64,000 nucleotides of DNA from Cellulomonas sp. S1-8 (GCF_026184235.1 NZ_CP110806.1:806001-870000); one strand, 5' to 3'; shown: positions 45,574-54,533, numbered from the stretch's first letter. Numbers and translations are program-made. Notes: generated from the sequence alone by a model not told the origin.

Positions 45574-47387
45574 GCGCCACGACCCGCACCGCAGACGGCC
45601 CCGTGGGCGTCGCACCCGGCGGCGACGGACCCGCGCAGGCCCGGGTGCGCGCCGCGTACGCGCGGCTGGCGCAGGTCGACCGGCCCGAGGTGTGGACGCT
45701 GCTGCTGCCGCAGGCGCAGGTCCTCGCGGCGGCCGCGCGCGTCGACGACCGGCTCGCGGCGGGTGAGCACCTGCCCCTGGCGGGCACGACGCTCGCGGTG
45801 AAGGACAACGTCGACGTCGCGGGGCTGCCCACGACCGCGGGCTGCCCGTCCTTCGCGACCGACCCCCGCGGCCGCCCGGGCCCGGCCGCCGTGACGGCAC
45901 CCGCCGTGCAGGCGCTCCTCGACGCGGGCGCGGTCGTGCTCGGCAAGACGAACCTCGACCAGTTCGCCACGGGGCTCGTCGGGACGCGCTCCCCGTACGG
46001 CGCGGTGCGTCACGCGACGCTGCCCGGCAGGATCTCCGGCGGGTCGTCGTCGGGGTCGGCGGTCGCGGTCGCGCTCGGCGTCGCCGACGTCGGCATCGCC
46101 ACCGACACCGCCGGCTCGGGGCGCGTGCCGGCGGCGTTCCACGGCCTCGTCGGCATCAAGACGACCGTCGGGCTGGTCCCCACCGAGGGGGTCGTCCCGG
46201 CGTGCGCGTCGTACGACGTCGTCACGACGCTGACGCGTGACCTCGAGACGGGCGTGCGCGCGACGCGGCTGATGGTCGACGCCGCGCGGGACGCCGGGCC
46301 GACGCGCCGCGGCTGGCCCGCGGACGTGCGGGTCGCGCTGCCCGACGCCCCCGTCGTCGCCGTGCCGCGGGCCGACGACCTCACGTCGCTGAGCCCGTCG
46401 TGGCGGGCGGCCTTCGACGCGGCCGTGGCGCGGGCGCGGGACGTCGGGGCGCGGACCGTCGAGGTCGACGTGTCGGGCATGCTGGCCGCCGCCCGCCTGC
46501 TCTACGACGGCGCGATCGTCGCCGAGCGGTACGCCGCCGTCGGCGGGTTCCTCCAGACGCACCCGGCGGACGCGGACCCGACGGTCGCGGCGATCGTGCT
46601 GGCGGGCGCCGACGTGCCCGCGGCGGCGTACGTGCGGGACCGGGCGGCCCTGGACGCCGCGCGCGACGCGGCGCTCGGCCTGCTCGACGGGTGCGACCTG
46701 CTGCTGCTGCCGACGACGACCGAGCACCCGACGCTCGCGGAGGTCGCCGCCGACCCGGTCGGCGTCAACAAGCGGCTCGGCACGTACACCAACTTCGTCA
46801 ACCTGCTCGACCTGGCCGCGGTGGCGGTCCCGGCCGGCGAGGCCGCGGGCGGGCCGTTCGGCGTCACGGTGCTGGCGCGTGCGTTCGACGACCAGCTCGC
46901 CCTGGACCTCGCGGCGCGGCTGCTCACGGGCGCGTCGGGCTCGCCGGCTGCGGGCGCGCCGGCTGCCGACGCGCCGCTCGTCGTGTCCGGGACCGTCGAG
47001 CTGCTGGTCGTGGGGGCGCACCTGCGCGGCCAGCCGCTGCAGCACGAGCTCTCCGCCCTCGGCGCGCGGTTCGCGCGCACGGCGCACACGTCGGACGCCT
47101 ACCGGCTGCTCGCGCTGCCGACGAGCCCGCGCAAGCCGGGGCTGGTGCGCGTCGGCCCGGGGCAGGGGACGACGATCGCCGGTGAGGTGTGGCGGTTGGC
47201 CTCGGGGGCGCTCGGGGCGTTCCTCGCGACGCTGCCCGCACCGATGACCCTGGGCCCCGTCGACCTGGCGGACGGGTCGCGGGTCGTCGGGTTCGGGTGC
47301 ACGGCGCAGGCCGCGGCCGAGGGCTTCGACGTCACCGACGCCGGCGGCTGGCTCGCCGCGCTGGACCGGGGGCTGGTGCCGCGCTGA
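45570..47387 (+). CDS. atzF: Allophanate hydrolase
   Basis: This 605-residue enzyme splits allophanate to ammonia and CO2, completing the ATP-dependent urea route. The N-terminal amidase-signature domain (1-~460) has KDNVDVAGLPTTAGCP with the catalytic Lys, SGGSSSGSAVAVALG and TDTAGSGRVPAAFHGLVGIK with the nucleophile Ser. The C-terminal allophanate-hydrolase domain (~475-600) has VELLVVGAHLRGQPL and SGALGAFLATLPAPMTLG. Its start overlaps uca (GTGA). The two genes form a complete urea amidolyase in two polypeptides. Confidence 0.94.
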   Translation: MSATTRTADGPVGVAPGGDGPAQARVRAAYARLAQVDRPEVWTLLLPQAQVLAAAARVDDRLAAGEHLPLAGTTLAVKDNVDVAGLPTTAGCPSFATDPRGRPGPAAVTAPAVQALLDAGAVVLGKTNLDQFATGLVGTRSPYGAVRHATLPGRISGGSSSGSAVAVALGVADVGIATDTAGSGRVPAAFHGLVGIKTTVGLVPTEGVVPACASYDVVTTLTRDLETGVRATRLMVDAARDAGPTRRGWPADVRVALPDAPVVAVPRADDLTSLSPSWRAAFDAAVARARDVGARTVEVDVSGMLAAARLLYDGAIVAERYAAVGGFLQTHPADADPTVAAIVLAGADVPAAAYVRDRAALDAARDAALGLLDGCDLLLLPTTTEHPTLAEVAADPVGVNKRLGTYTNFVNLLDLAAVAVPAGEAAGGPFGVTVLARAFDDQLALDLAARLLTGASGSPAAGAPAADAPLVVSGTVELLVVGAHLRGQPLQHELSALGARFARTAHTSDAYRLLALPTSPRKPGLVRVGPGQGTTIAGEVWRLASGALGAFLATLPAPMTLGPVDLADGSRVVGFGCTAQAAAEGFDVTDAGGWLAALDRGLVPR

Positions 47388-47585
47388 CGATGCCCGCGCC
47401 CACCCGGACTCGCTGACCCGGCCCCCTCCCGATCACGCCGCCACCCGATCACTCCGACCCCGTCCCCGGGTCCACCCACCCACACCCCGTCCCGACCACC
47501 CGCCCTCACCCCGTCCCGACTACCCGCCCTCCAGGCGCGAGAGGTCGATCCAGCCCCGACCCGCGGACCACGAAGGAGCACGACG
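47388..47585. other. Non-coding gap after atzF
   Basis: There is no gene here. It contains C-rich near-repeats (CACCCCGTCCCGAC twice, near 47480-47522) and a 21-base exact inverse copy (47537-47557) of sequence from the ureF insertion. The ribosome site of the next gene (AAGGAG) is at its end. Confidence 0.6.
47537..47557. repeat. Dispersed copy of the ureF repeat core
   Basis: GCGAGAGGTCGATCCAGCCC plus one C is an exact reverse-complement match to 27097-27117 in ureF. Here it is intergenic. Confidence 0.85.
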
Positions 47586-48602
47586 ATGCACGTTCCCGAC
47601 CAGTACCTGACCGACCCGGTGTCGGTGACCACCGCGGCGATCGCGGGCGCCGTCGTCGTGGGCGCGGCCCTGCGCGCACGACATGATGCGACGCTCGCGC
47701 CCCACCCGGCGTTGATCGGCGCGACCACCGCCGCCGTGTTCGGCCTGCAGATGCTCAACTACCCCGTGGGTGCCGGGACCAGCGGGCACCTCATGGGCGG
47801 CGCCCTGGCCGCGGCGCTGCTCGGACCCGTGTGGGGGCTGCTGTCCGTCACGCTCGTGCTCGTCGTGCAGGCGGTGGCCTTCGCGGACGGCGGACTGACC
47901 GCGCTGGGGACGAACACGCTGCTCATGGCGGTCGTCGGCACGCTCGTCGGCTGGGCGGTCGCGCGGGGCGTCGTCGGGGTGGCGCGGCGACGTGCCGCCG
48001 ACGCGCCGGACGTGCGGGCCGTCGGGCCGGTCGCGGCCGCCGCGGGAGGTGCCGCGGGGGTCGTCGCGGCCGCCGCGCTGTTCGTCGCGCTGTACGCCGT
48101 GGGCGGGACCGTCGGCGTGCCGCTCGGGACGCTGACGGCGCAGATGCTCGGGGTGCACGCGCTGATCGGGCTCGGGGAGGCCGTGATCACGGGTGCGGTC
48201 GTCGCGGTCGTCGTCGCCATCCGCCCCGCGGCGCTCGCGCTGACCGCGCGCGACGGCACAGCGGTGCCCGACGGCGCGCCCGGGCACGCCGGCGTGCCGT
48301 TGCGTGCCGGTGCGCTGCGCCCGGCGGGGGTGCTCGCCGGGGTCGCAGGTGTCGCCGCCGTGGTGCTGTCGTCGTTCGCGTCGAGCGCCCCCGACGGCCT
48401 CGAGGCCACGGCCGCGCGTGCCGGGTTCGCCGGCGCGGCCCGCGACCACGCGCTCGCGGGGATGCCGCTGGCCGACTACGGCGAGGCGGGCGGGGTCCTG
48501 CTCGGCGTCGCCGGTGGCCTCGGGGTCGTCGCGTGCGCGGTGCTCGCGACGGGCCTGGTGGCGGCGCTGACGCGCTCGCGGGCGGTGGCCGTCGAGGCCT
48601 GA
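47586..48602 (+). CDS. CbiM/NikM-type metal permease with fused PDGLE domain (NikMN)
   Basis: This 338-residue S-component of an energy-coupling-factor nickel/cobalt importer begins MHVPDQYLTDP, the metal-binding N-terminus of the family (canonical MHIPDGFL). It has about six helices (1-215) and then a CbiN/PDGLE domain (~250-330) with SSAPDGLEATAARAGFAG. The MN fusion is typical of the nickel version. Neither the ATPase (NikO) nor the transmembrane partner (NikQ) is in the window. Its place after the urea genes suggests nickel supply for urease. Confidence 0.83.
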   Translation: MHVPDQYLTDPVSVTTAAIAGAVVVGAALRARHDATLAPHPALIGATTAAVFGLQMLNYPVGAGTSGHLMGGALAAALLGPVWGLLSVTLVLVVQAVAFADGGLTALGTNTLLMAVVGTLVGWAVARGVVGVARRRAADAPDVRAVGPVAAAAGGAAGVVAAAALFVALYAVGGTVGVPLGTLTAQMLGVHALIGLGEAVITGAVVAVVVAIRPAALALTARDGTAVPDGAPGHAGVPLRAGALRPAGVLAGVAGVAAVVLSSFASSAPDGLEATAARAGFAGAARDHALAGMPLADYGEAGGVLLGVAGGLGVVACAVLATGLVAALTRSRAVAVEA

Positions 48603-48651
48603 GCCGTGCTCGCGACCGGCGTCCCGCGACCGGCGTCCCGCGACCGGTCCG

Positions 48652-48921
48652 TCAGCGGCGCCGGTCGCGGGCGGGGACGCGCAGCCCCGACGCCCGCAGG
48701 CGTCGGACGAGGTCGCGGGTGCTCACCGCCTCGGCGCCCAGCGCCACGACGTCGTCCCACCGCTCGACCGGGACGTCGTAGTGGTCGTGGTCGAACGCGC
48801 GTCGGGGGATGCCGGCGCGCGCGGCGAACGCGTGCAGCTCGTCGTACGACGTGTCGCTGACGAGGTGGCCCCAGACGGTGCCGTGCCGCGGCCACAGCGG
48901 GGGGTCGACGAGCACGCTCAC
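48652..48921 (-). CDS. DUF4031 family protein
   Basis: This 89-residue protein starts MSVLVDPPLWPRHGTVWGHLVSD, the DUF4031 signature, followed by DELHAFAARAGIPRRAFDHDHYDVPVERW. Conserved His/Asp residues suggest metal or nucleotide binding, but no activity is known to me. A TACCCT box 6 bases upstream of the GTG at 48921 indicates a leaderless start. Hairpin-forming GCGACCGGCGTCCC repeats lie beyond its stop. Confidence 0.82.
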   Translation of the reverse strand: MSVLVDPPLWPRHGTVWGHLVSDTSYDELHAFAARAGIPRRAFDHDHYDVPVERWDDVVALGAEAVSTRDLVRRLRASGLRVPARDRRR

Positions 48922-48927
48922 CGCCCG

Positions 48928-48933
48928 AGGGTA
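48928..48933 (-). promoter_or_regulatory. -10 box TACCCT of the DUF4031 gene
   Basis: Minus-strand TACCCT, 6 bases, then GTG 48921. Leaderless arrangement. Confidence 0.5.
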
Positions 48934-49086
48934 CGACGCGAGCCGACCACAGCCCCCGGCGCCGGCGCGCGTCCCCACAGATGTGCTCCCGTGCCGGTGG
49001 CGGCCGTGCGGGCACCCCTAGCGTCGTGCGTGCCGTCGTCAGCGGTGCCGCGACCCCGCGGCCGCGACGGCACCGGGAGGACGTCC

Positions 49087-49377
49087 ATGAGCAGGTACGA
49101 GGTCGACAGCGCCCAGCTCGACGGGTCGGCGGCAGCCGTGCTGGCGCGGGCCGCGAGCATCCAGGCGGAGGTCGCGGCGATGCAGCGGCAGCTCGTCGAG
49201 CTGCAGGCGAGCTGGCGGGGCGGTGCGGCGGGGGCGTTCGGGTCGGTCGTCGCCGAGTGGAACGTCACGCAGACCCGCGTCGAGCAGTCGCTCGCGCAGA
49301 TCGCCGCGGCGATGCAGGCTGCCGCGCGCGCGTACGCCGAGGCTGAGGCGCACGCGTCGCGGCTGTTCGCGCACTGA
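49087..49377 (+). CDS. WXG100 (ESAT-6-like) protein
   Basis: This 96-residue helical hairpin protein has the central SWRGGAAGAF (W-x-G motif) between two long helices. WXG100 proteins are substrates of type VII (ESX/WSS) secretion. It is alone here, with no EccC/YukB-type ATPase or polymorphic toxin gene beside it. The ATG at 49087 follows GGGAGGACG. The C-terminus AHASRLFAH has no obvious YxxxD export signal. Confidence 0.85.
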   Translation: MSRYEVDSAQLDGSAAAVLARAASIQAEVAAMQRQLVELQASWRGGAAGAFGSVVAEWNVTQTRVEQSLAQIAAAMQAAARAYAEAEAHASRLFAH

Positions 49378-49403
49378 CGCTCCGGGCGCCCGGTGGGCGG
49401 ACG

Positions 49404-50180
49404 TCAGCGCGCCGCGGGAGCCTCGCCCGAGGCTGCCGCGCCGTCGACCACCGTGTCGGCTGCGGCGGCGGCGCGCTCGGCCTCGGCGGCCTCGAGCTTC
49501 GCGATCTCCTTCTCGAGGCGCTGCAGCTCCGCGGACACGTTCTGACGTGCCGGCTCCTCCCACGGACGGGCGAGCGGGCTGACGAACAGCGACGGGCGCG
49601 CCAGCAGCTTGTGCAGGATGCGCACGCGCGCCCGGATGTAGTCCTCGACCGGCAGGTGCGCGTACTCGGCGCGCACCTCCTGCAGGTAGGACTTGTACCG
49701 CTGCGGCTCGGTCGCGAGCATCGCGAGGTCCGCGTCGCACAGGACCGCGCAGTCGATGTCGGTCGGCGACGGGGCGTGCCGCACGAGTGCCGAGACGAGG
49801 TCGGCGACGCGCTGCGCGTTCTTCTCCGGGACGCCGAGGCCCGTGAGCTGCTCGCGGGCCAGCACGGCGCTCGCGGCCTCGTCCTCGCCGCCCCGGTTCG
49901 CGTACGCCTTGCGCTCCGCGGAGTCGAAGACGGCGCCGTGGTACCACGCGGCCAGCCGGACGAGCTCGGGGTGGTGCGCCTCCTCGTCGAGCTCGTCCAC
50001 GCGCGCGAGCACGTCGACGAGGTGCTTGAGGTTGTGGAAGTGCCGCTCGGGGCGGGTCCAGCGTTCCAGCAGGTCACCGGCGATGCGCCGGACGTCATCG
50101 GGGGATGCGGTGCCACCGGCCTCGGTGACGTTGCGGGTGAATGCCGGGACGAGCCAGGCGGGTGCGTCATGGACGCCCAT
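49404..50180 (-). CDS. HD-superfamily metal-dependent phosphohydrolase-like protein
   Basis: This 258-residue protein has HFHNLKHLVDVL (~48-59) and LAAWYHGAVFD (~78-88), the family HNxxH and H-D segments. In the second motif the usual HD reads HG, which may weaken metal binding. DIDCAVLCDADLAML (~140) carries a further Asp pair. It resembles the COG4339 predicted HD phosphohydrolases. The C-terminal 50 residues form an Ala/Glu-rich coiled coil (ELQRLEKEIAKLEAAEAERAA). Substrate unknown. Confidence 0.75.
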   Translation of the reverse strand: MGVHDAPAWLVPAFTRNVTEAGGTASPDDVRRIAGDLLERWTRPERHFHNLKHLVDVLARVDELDEEAHHPELVRLAAWYHGAVFDSAERKAYANRGGEDEAASAVLAREQLTGLGVPEKNAQRVADLVSALVRHAPSPTDIDCAVLCDADLAMLATEPQRYKSYLQEVRAEYAHLPVEDYIRARVRILHKLLARPSLFVSPLARPWEEPARQNVSAELQRLEKEIAKLEAAEAERAAAAADTVVDGAAASGEAPAAR

Positions 50181-50263
50181 GGATCAGCCTCACGACGGTG
50201 ACGACGGACGCGCCATCGTAGCCACCTCCGGCGGCGACGTGCGCACCAAACAGCTCCGGGACG

Positions 50264-51736
50264 TCAGACGCCGGGGGACATCGGCGGATCCGCACCCGGG
50301 TCCGCACCCGGGTCCGCACCCGGAGCCGGCTGGTCGGGCGCCTGGGCCGGGGGCCCGGCCACGGGCAGCTCGACGCGCACCGTCGTGCCGCCGCCCGGCG
50401 TCGGGCTCACGGCGACCTGCCCGCCGTGCGACGCGACGATGGCGGCCACGATCGCCATGCCCAGCCCCGACCCGCCGGAGTCGCGCGTCCGGGACGGGTC
50501 CACCCGGTAGAACCGTTCGAACACGCGCTCGGCGTGCTCGGGGGCGATGCCGGGGCCGTGGTCCCGCACCTCGAGCACGGCGGTGCGCTCGTCCGCGCCG
50601 GCGCCCACCACGATCTCCACGGGGGTGTCGGACGGGGTGTGCCGTGCGGCGTTGCCGACGAGGTTCGCGAGCACCTGCCGCAGGCGGGCCTCGTCGCCGC
50701 GCAGCAGCCGGGGTCCCATGACGCCGTCGAGGGAGTCCAGGCGCACCGGTCGCTGCGGGTCGAGCGCGCGCAGGTCGCTGACGGCGTCGGCCGCCAGCAC
50801 CGTCAGGTCGACCTCGCCGAGCTGCCCGCGGCGACCCTCGTCGAGGCGCGCGAGCGCCAGCAGGTCCTCGACGAGCGATCCCATGCGCGTCGCCGACCCC
50901 TCGATGCGGTGCATGGTGTCGGTCACCTGGTCGTCCGTGGTCAGCGCGCCCATCCGGTACAGCTCGGCGTACCCGCGGACCGCTGCCAGGGGCGTGCGCA
51001 GCTCGTGCGACGCGTCGGCCACGAACCGCCGCATGCGTGCCTCCGACGCCGTGCGGGCGTCGAACGCCTCCTCGATCTGCGCGAGCATCCCGTTGAGCGC
51101 CACGCCGAGGCGGCCGACCTCGGTGGACTCCGGGGCCACGGGCACCCGCTGGGACAGGTCGCCGGCGGCGATCTTCGCCGCGGTCCGCTCGATCTCGCCC
51201 AGCGGGCGCAGCGAGCGGCGCACGGCCCAGCCGCCGACGAGCACCCCCGCGACGACGATGAGCAGACCCGAGGACGCCAGGCTCCAGCCCATCGCGACGA
51301 CCGTGCTGTGGATGTCCTTGAGGGGGAGGCCGACCACGACCGACCCCGTGGTGCCGTCGGGCGCCTGGAACGGGTACGCGACGACCCGCCACGGCGACCC
51401 GGCCCTCGTGGACGCCACCGTGAACGGCTGGCCGCTGACCGCGGACGCCGCGGTGGCCGTGAAGTCCTCGACGCGCGGGGTCCCGTACGCGAGCTGCGTC
51501 GCGTGACCGACCAGCGGCGCCTCGTCGTCCTCGGTCTGTACGCGCACGTAGTAGTCGCTGGGCCCGAGCAGCCCGCGGCCGTTGCTGAGGAACCACAGGG
51601 CGTCCTCGGCCACGACCTGCGCCTCGGTCGCCAGCTTCTCGTCCACGGGCGTCAGCAGGCTGCGCTCGAGCAGGGTCGTGGCGGTCACGCCCGCGACGAT
51701 CAGGCCCGTACCGAGCAGCACGGCGGTGATCGTCAC
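50264..51736 (-). CDS. Sensor histidine kinase (OmpR-partner type), 5' end disrupted
   Basis: This is at least 490 residues: helix ~2-22, an extracytoplasmic domain ~24-148, helix ~150-172, HAMP ~173-225, a HisKA domain with H244 in DASHELRTPL, and a HATPase with NLVGNAARHTP, DHGPGIAPE and GGSGLGMAI. It is a complete signalling core. The GTG at 51736 is the only start in this frame and leaves no cytosolic N-terminus. A GTG at 51896, overlapping the regulator stop, would join the frame if the C8 run at 51878-51885 were seven bases, adding PTPADPPAP-type sequence. A frameshift is therefore likely (sequencing error or phase variation). Confidence 0.87.
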   Translation of the reverse strand: MTITAVLLGTGLIVAGVTATTLLERSLLTPVDEKLATEAQVVAEDALWFLSNGRGLLGPSDYYVRVQTEDDEAPLVGHATQLAYGTPRVEDFTATAASAVSGQPFTVASTRAGSPWRVVAYPFQAPDGTTGSVVVGLPLKDIHSTVVAMGWSLASSGLLIVVAGVLVGGWAVRRSLRPLGEIERTAAKIAAGDLSQRVPVAPESTEVGRLGVALNGMLAQIEEAFDARTASEARMRRFVADASHELRTPLAAVRGYAELYRMGALTTDDQVTDTMHRIEGSATRMGSLVEDLLALARLDEGRRGQLGEVDLTVLAADAVSDLRALDPQRPVRLDSLDGVMGPRLLRGDEARLRQVLANLVGNAARHTPSDTPVEIVVGAGADERTAVLEVRDHGPGIAPEHAERVFERFYRVDPSRTRDSGGSGLGMAIVAAIVASHGGQVAVSPTPGGGTTVRVELPVAGPPAQAPDQPAPGADPGADPGADPPMSPGV

Positions 51737-51892
51737 GAGCCGCCAGTGCAGCGAGGTCGCCCGCCAGACCGAGCGCGCGACCGCGGCCGGGCTCCGTCGC
51801 GGTGCGGGCGGGTCGGTGGGGGTCGGCGCGTCGGACGGTGCGGGTGGGTCGGCCGGCGTCGGCGCGTCGTGCGTCGTCCCCCCCCGGGACGC

Positions 51893-52621
51893 TCACGTGG
51901 TCTCGCGCAGCAGGTAGCCCACGCCCCGACGCGTGTGGATGAGCGGCGGCAGGCGCCGGCCGTCCGCGTCGGTGAGCTGGTCGATCTTGCGGCGCAGGTA
52001 GGAGATGTACGACTCGACGATGTTGGCGTCGCCGCCCCAGTCGTACTGCCACACGTGGTCGAGGATCTGCGACTTCGACAGCACGCGCTGCGGGTTGAGC
52101 ATGAGGTAGCGCAGCAGCTTGAACTCGGTGGGGGACAGCTCGACGTCCTGGCCCGCGCGGCGCACCTCGTGCGTGTCGTCGTCGAGCTCGAGGTCCGCGT
52201 AGCGCAGCACGTGCGCGTCGAGCCCGTCGTCGGGCTGGGTGCGGCGCAGGATCGCGCGGATCCGCGCGACGACCTCCTCGAGGCTGAACGGCTTGGTGAC
52301 GTAGTCGTCGCCGCCGACGGTCAGGCCCTGCACCTTGTCGGCCGTGTCGTCGCGTGCGGTAAGGAACAGCACGGGCATGTGCTGACCCTTCTCGCGCAGG
52401 CGTCGGGTGACCGTGAAGCCGTCCATGTCGGGGAGCATGACGTCGAGCACGACGAGGTCGGGGTCCGTGTCGCGCGCGAGACGCAGCGCGGACCCGCCGT
52501 CGGCCGCCGCGTGGACCTCGAAGCCCGCGAAGCGCAGCGACGTCGCGAGGAGCTCGCGGATGTTCGGCTCGTCGTCGACGACGAGGAGCCGTGCCTCGGG
52601 GGTGCTGGACGTGCTGGTCAT
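51893..52621 (-). CDS. OmpR-family response regulator
   Basis: This 242-residue regulator has a receiver domain with D16/D17, phospho-acceptor D60 (VVLDVMLPDMDG), T in FLTARDD and K in VTKPF. A winged-helix DNA-binding domain (~140-240) has ELSPTEFKLLRYLMLNPQRVLSKSQIL, YISYLRRKID and RRGVGYLL. The kinase gene follows, with a probable 4-base overlap. This resembles the TcrXA/PrrA type of actinobacteria. Targets are unknown. Confidence 0.92.
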   Translation of the reverse strand: MTSTSSTPEARLLVVDDEPNIRELLATSLRFAGFEVHAAADGGSALRLARDTDPDLVVLDVMLPDMDGFTVTRRLREKGQHMPVLFLTARDDTADKVQGLTVGGDDYVTKPFSLEEVVARIRAILRRTQPDDGLDAHVLRYADLELDDDTHEVRRAGQDVELSPTEFKLLRYLMLNPQRVLSKSQILDHVWQYDWGGDANIVESYISYLRRKIDQLTDADGRRLPPLIHTRRGVGYLLRETT

Positions 52622-52812
52622 GGGGTCATTCTCGCGCCGGTTCCTGGGTGGCGCCTGGGTGCCGGGCCGGGATCACCCGACGTCGTCTGGGAGTTTCCTG
52701 GACGCGGGCGGGCGGAGGAACGGACATCGGGGGACCAACCGCGCACCCGTCGGATCGTGATGGACATGTGACCTGGAGGTTCGGCGCGGCGTCCGCCGGC
52801 CGCTACCGTGGA

Positions 52813-53598
52813 ATGGTGAACGTTCATCTGAGCGACCGCCGGCTGGACGGGGCGACCACAGGCACCGCGCCCGTGGTCACCGTCGTGCAGAGCGCCCCCG
52901 ACGTGGGCCTCGACCGCTTCGCCGAGTGGCTCCCTGGGCTCGAGGTGCGCCTCGTGCGCGCCGACCTCGGCGAGCCCCTGCCCGGGCCCGCCGAGGTGGG
53001 CGACGGCCTGCTCGTCCTCGGCGGCCAGATGTCGGCCCGCGACGACGTGGCGGCGCCGTGGTTGCGCTCCCTGCGGGACCTGCTCGCGGTCGTCAGCGCC
53101 ACCGACGTGCCCGCGCTCGGCATCTGCCTGGGCGCCCAGCTGCTCGCCATCGGCCGCGGCGGTCGCGTCGAGGTCGCGGCGCCCCCGGGGCGTGAGGCCG
53201 GCGTCGTCGACGTCCGGTGGCGGCCCGAGGCGGCGACGGACGCGCTCGTCGCACCGCTCGTGCAGCTCGCCGGGGCCGCGCGCACGAGCCCGCTGCCGAG
53301 CATGCACGCCGACGCGGTCGTCGACCTGCCGCGCGGTGCGGTGTGGCTCGCCTCGTCATCGATGTACCCGTTCCAGGCGTTCCGCATCGGCAGCGCCTGG
53401 GGAGTGCAGTTCCACCCCGAGGCCGGCCTCGCGACCATGCGTGCCTGGGCGGACGCGCACGACGACGTCGACACCGAGGCCGTCGTGGCGCAGATGACCG
53501 CCCGCGCCGAGGCCGTCGAGACGTCAGGCCGCGCGGTCGCCGACGCGTTCGCGCACCTCGTGCGGGACCGCGCCGCCGCGCGCCACCTGCACGTCTGA
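52813..53598 (+). CDS. Class I glutamine amidotransferase-like protein
   Basis: This 261-residue GATase1 domain has nucleophile C105 in LGICLGAQLLA and VQFHPEAG with the catalytic His. It is a free-standing enzyme like those annotated as GMP-synthase-related amidotransferases. The synthase partner is not adjacent. TACCGT just upstream suggests a leaderless start at ATG 52813 or GTG 52816. No neighbour indicates the acceptor substrate. Confidence 0.85.
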   Translation: MVNVHLSDRRLDGATTGTAPVVTVVQSAPDVGLDRFAEWLPGLEVRLVRADLGEPLPGPAEVGDGLLVLGGQMSARDDVAAPWLRSLRDLLAVVSATDVPALGICLGAQLLAIGRGGRVEVAAPPGREAGVVDVRWRPEAATDALVAPLVQLAGAARTSPLPSMHADAVVDLPRGAVWLASSSMYPFQAFRIGSAWGVQFHPEAGLATMRAWADAHDDVDTEAVVAQMTARAEAVETSGRAVADAFAHLVRDRAAARHLHV

Positions 53599-53680
53599 CG
53601 GTCCGTCCGAGCACCCGCCCGAACACCCGCCCGACCCGCCCGGCACACGAAGGCCCGTCCGGGACGTCGAGGAGCGTCGC

Positions 53681-54460
53681 TCAGCCGGCGAGCCGGACGA
53701 GTCGTGCCGCGTCGACGACCGACGTCCACCGGCGCCCCGTGGCGACGATGCCGTCCCGCCGCAGCCGGCTCATGACCCGGGACACCGACTCGGGGGTGGA
53801 CCCCGTCATCGCCGCCAGGTCCGCGCGCGTGAGCGGTAGCTGCAGGAGCGTGCCGCCGGTGCGCTGCTCCTGGCCCAGGCGGTCGGAGAGACGCAGCAGG
53901 ACGCCGGCGACGCGCTGCTCGACCGTCCCGCTGACGGTCCTCGCCGCCCCGGTCCGCGCGGCCTGGAGCCGGGCGGCGACGTCGTCGAGGACCCGCAGGG
54001 CGACGGCCGGGTGCGCGACGAGGACCGACCGGAACGCCTCGACGTCCATGCGCAGCGCGCACACCGTGGTCAGCGCCTGGGCGGTCTCCGGGTGGGTCGG
54101 GTCGCCGAGCGTGCTCAGCGTGCCGAACAGGTCGCCGGGGAGCAGGACGTCGGTGATGACGTCGGTCCCGCGCTCGGTGGGGTGGACGACCTTCACGCGG
54201 CCCGACGCGAGCACGTACAGGTGCTCGGCCGGGTCACCCGCGCGGTAGAGGGCCTCGCCCTGCGCCCAGGCCAGCGACACGAACCGGCGGTCGACGTCGG
54301 CGAGCGCGGCGTCGTCGAGACCCGCGAAGTACCCGATGCGTGACAGCACCTGCAGACGGACCGACGGCGGGCACCGGTGCGGCTCGCCGCAGCCCGTCGA
54401 GAGCGGGACGCGTCGCCGGGTGAGGGGCTTCGCGCAGGCCTCGGAGGCATGCGTCGTCAT
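53681..54460 (-). CDS. Crp/Fnr-family transcriptional regulator
   Basis: This 259-residue regulator has a cyclic-nucleotide-binding-type beta barrel (~50-160, RAGDPAEHLYVLASGRVKVV, LLPGDLFGTLSTLG) and a C-terminal Crp helix-turn-helix (~205-250, LTRADLAAMTGSTPESVSRVMSRLRRDG). The N-terminus has three cysteines (EACAKP, TGCGEPHRC), which could sense metal or redox state. It is divergent from a heavy-metal chaperone/ATPase operon, and an FNR-like site lies between. GGAGGTGG precedes the ATG. It probably controls the metal operon. Confidence 0.87.
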   Translation of the reverse strand: MTTHASEACAKPLTRRRVPLSTGCGEPHRCPPSVRLQVLSRIGYFAGLDDAALADVDRRFVSLAWAQGEALYRAGDPAEHLYVLASGRVKVVHPTERGTDVITDVLLPGDLFGTLSTLGDPTHPETAQALTTVCALRMDVEAFRSVLVAHPAVALRVLDDVAARLQAARTGAARTVSGTVEQRVAGVLLRLSDRLGQEQRTGGTLLQLPLTRADLAAMTGSTPESVSRVMSRLRRDGIVATGRRWTSVVDAARLVRLAG

Positions 54461-54533
54461 GGCCACCTCCTGCCCCGAGCCTAGGCCGGGCCATGGCCCG
54501 TCGCGGGGGACGTGGGTCCCGATCGACCGTCGA

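Noticed and set aside
51737..52052. A second protein frame running from the regulator start through the kinase region (50190-52052)
   Set aside because: It is mostly an out-of-frame shadow of the kinase. Only its first ~6 codons (from GTG 51896) are of interest, as the likely true kinase start before the C8 run.
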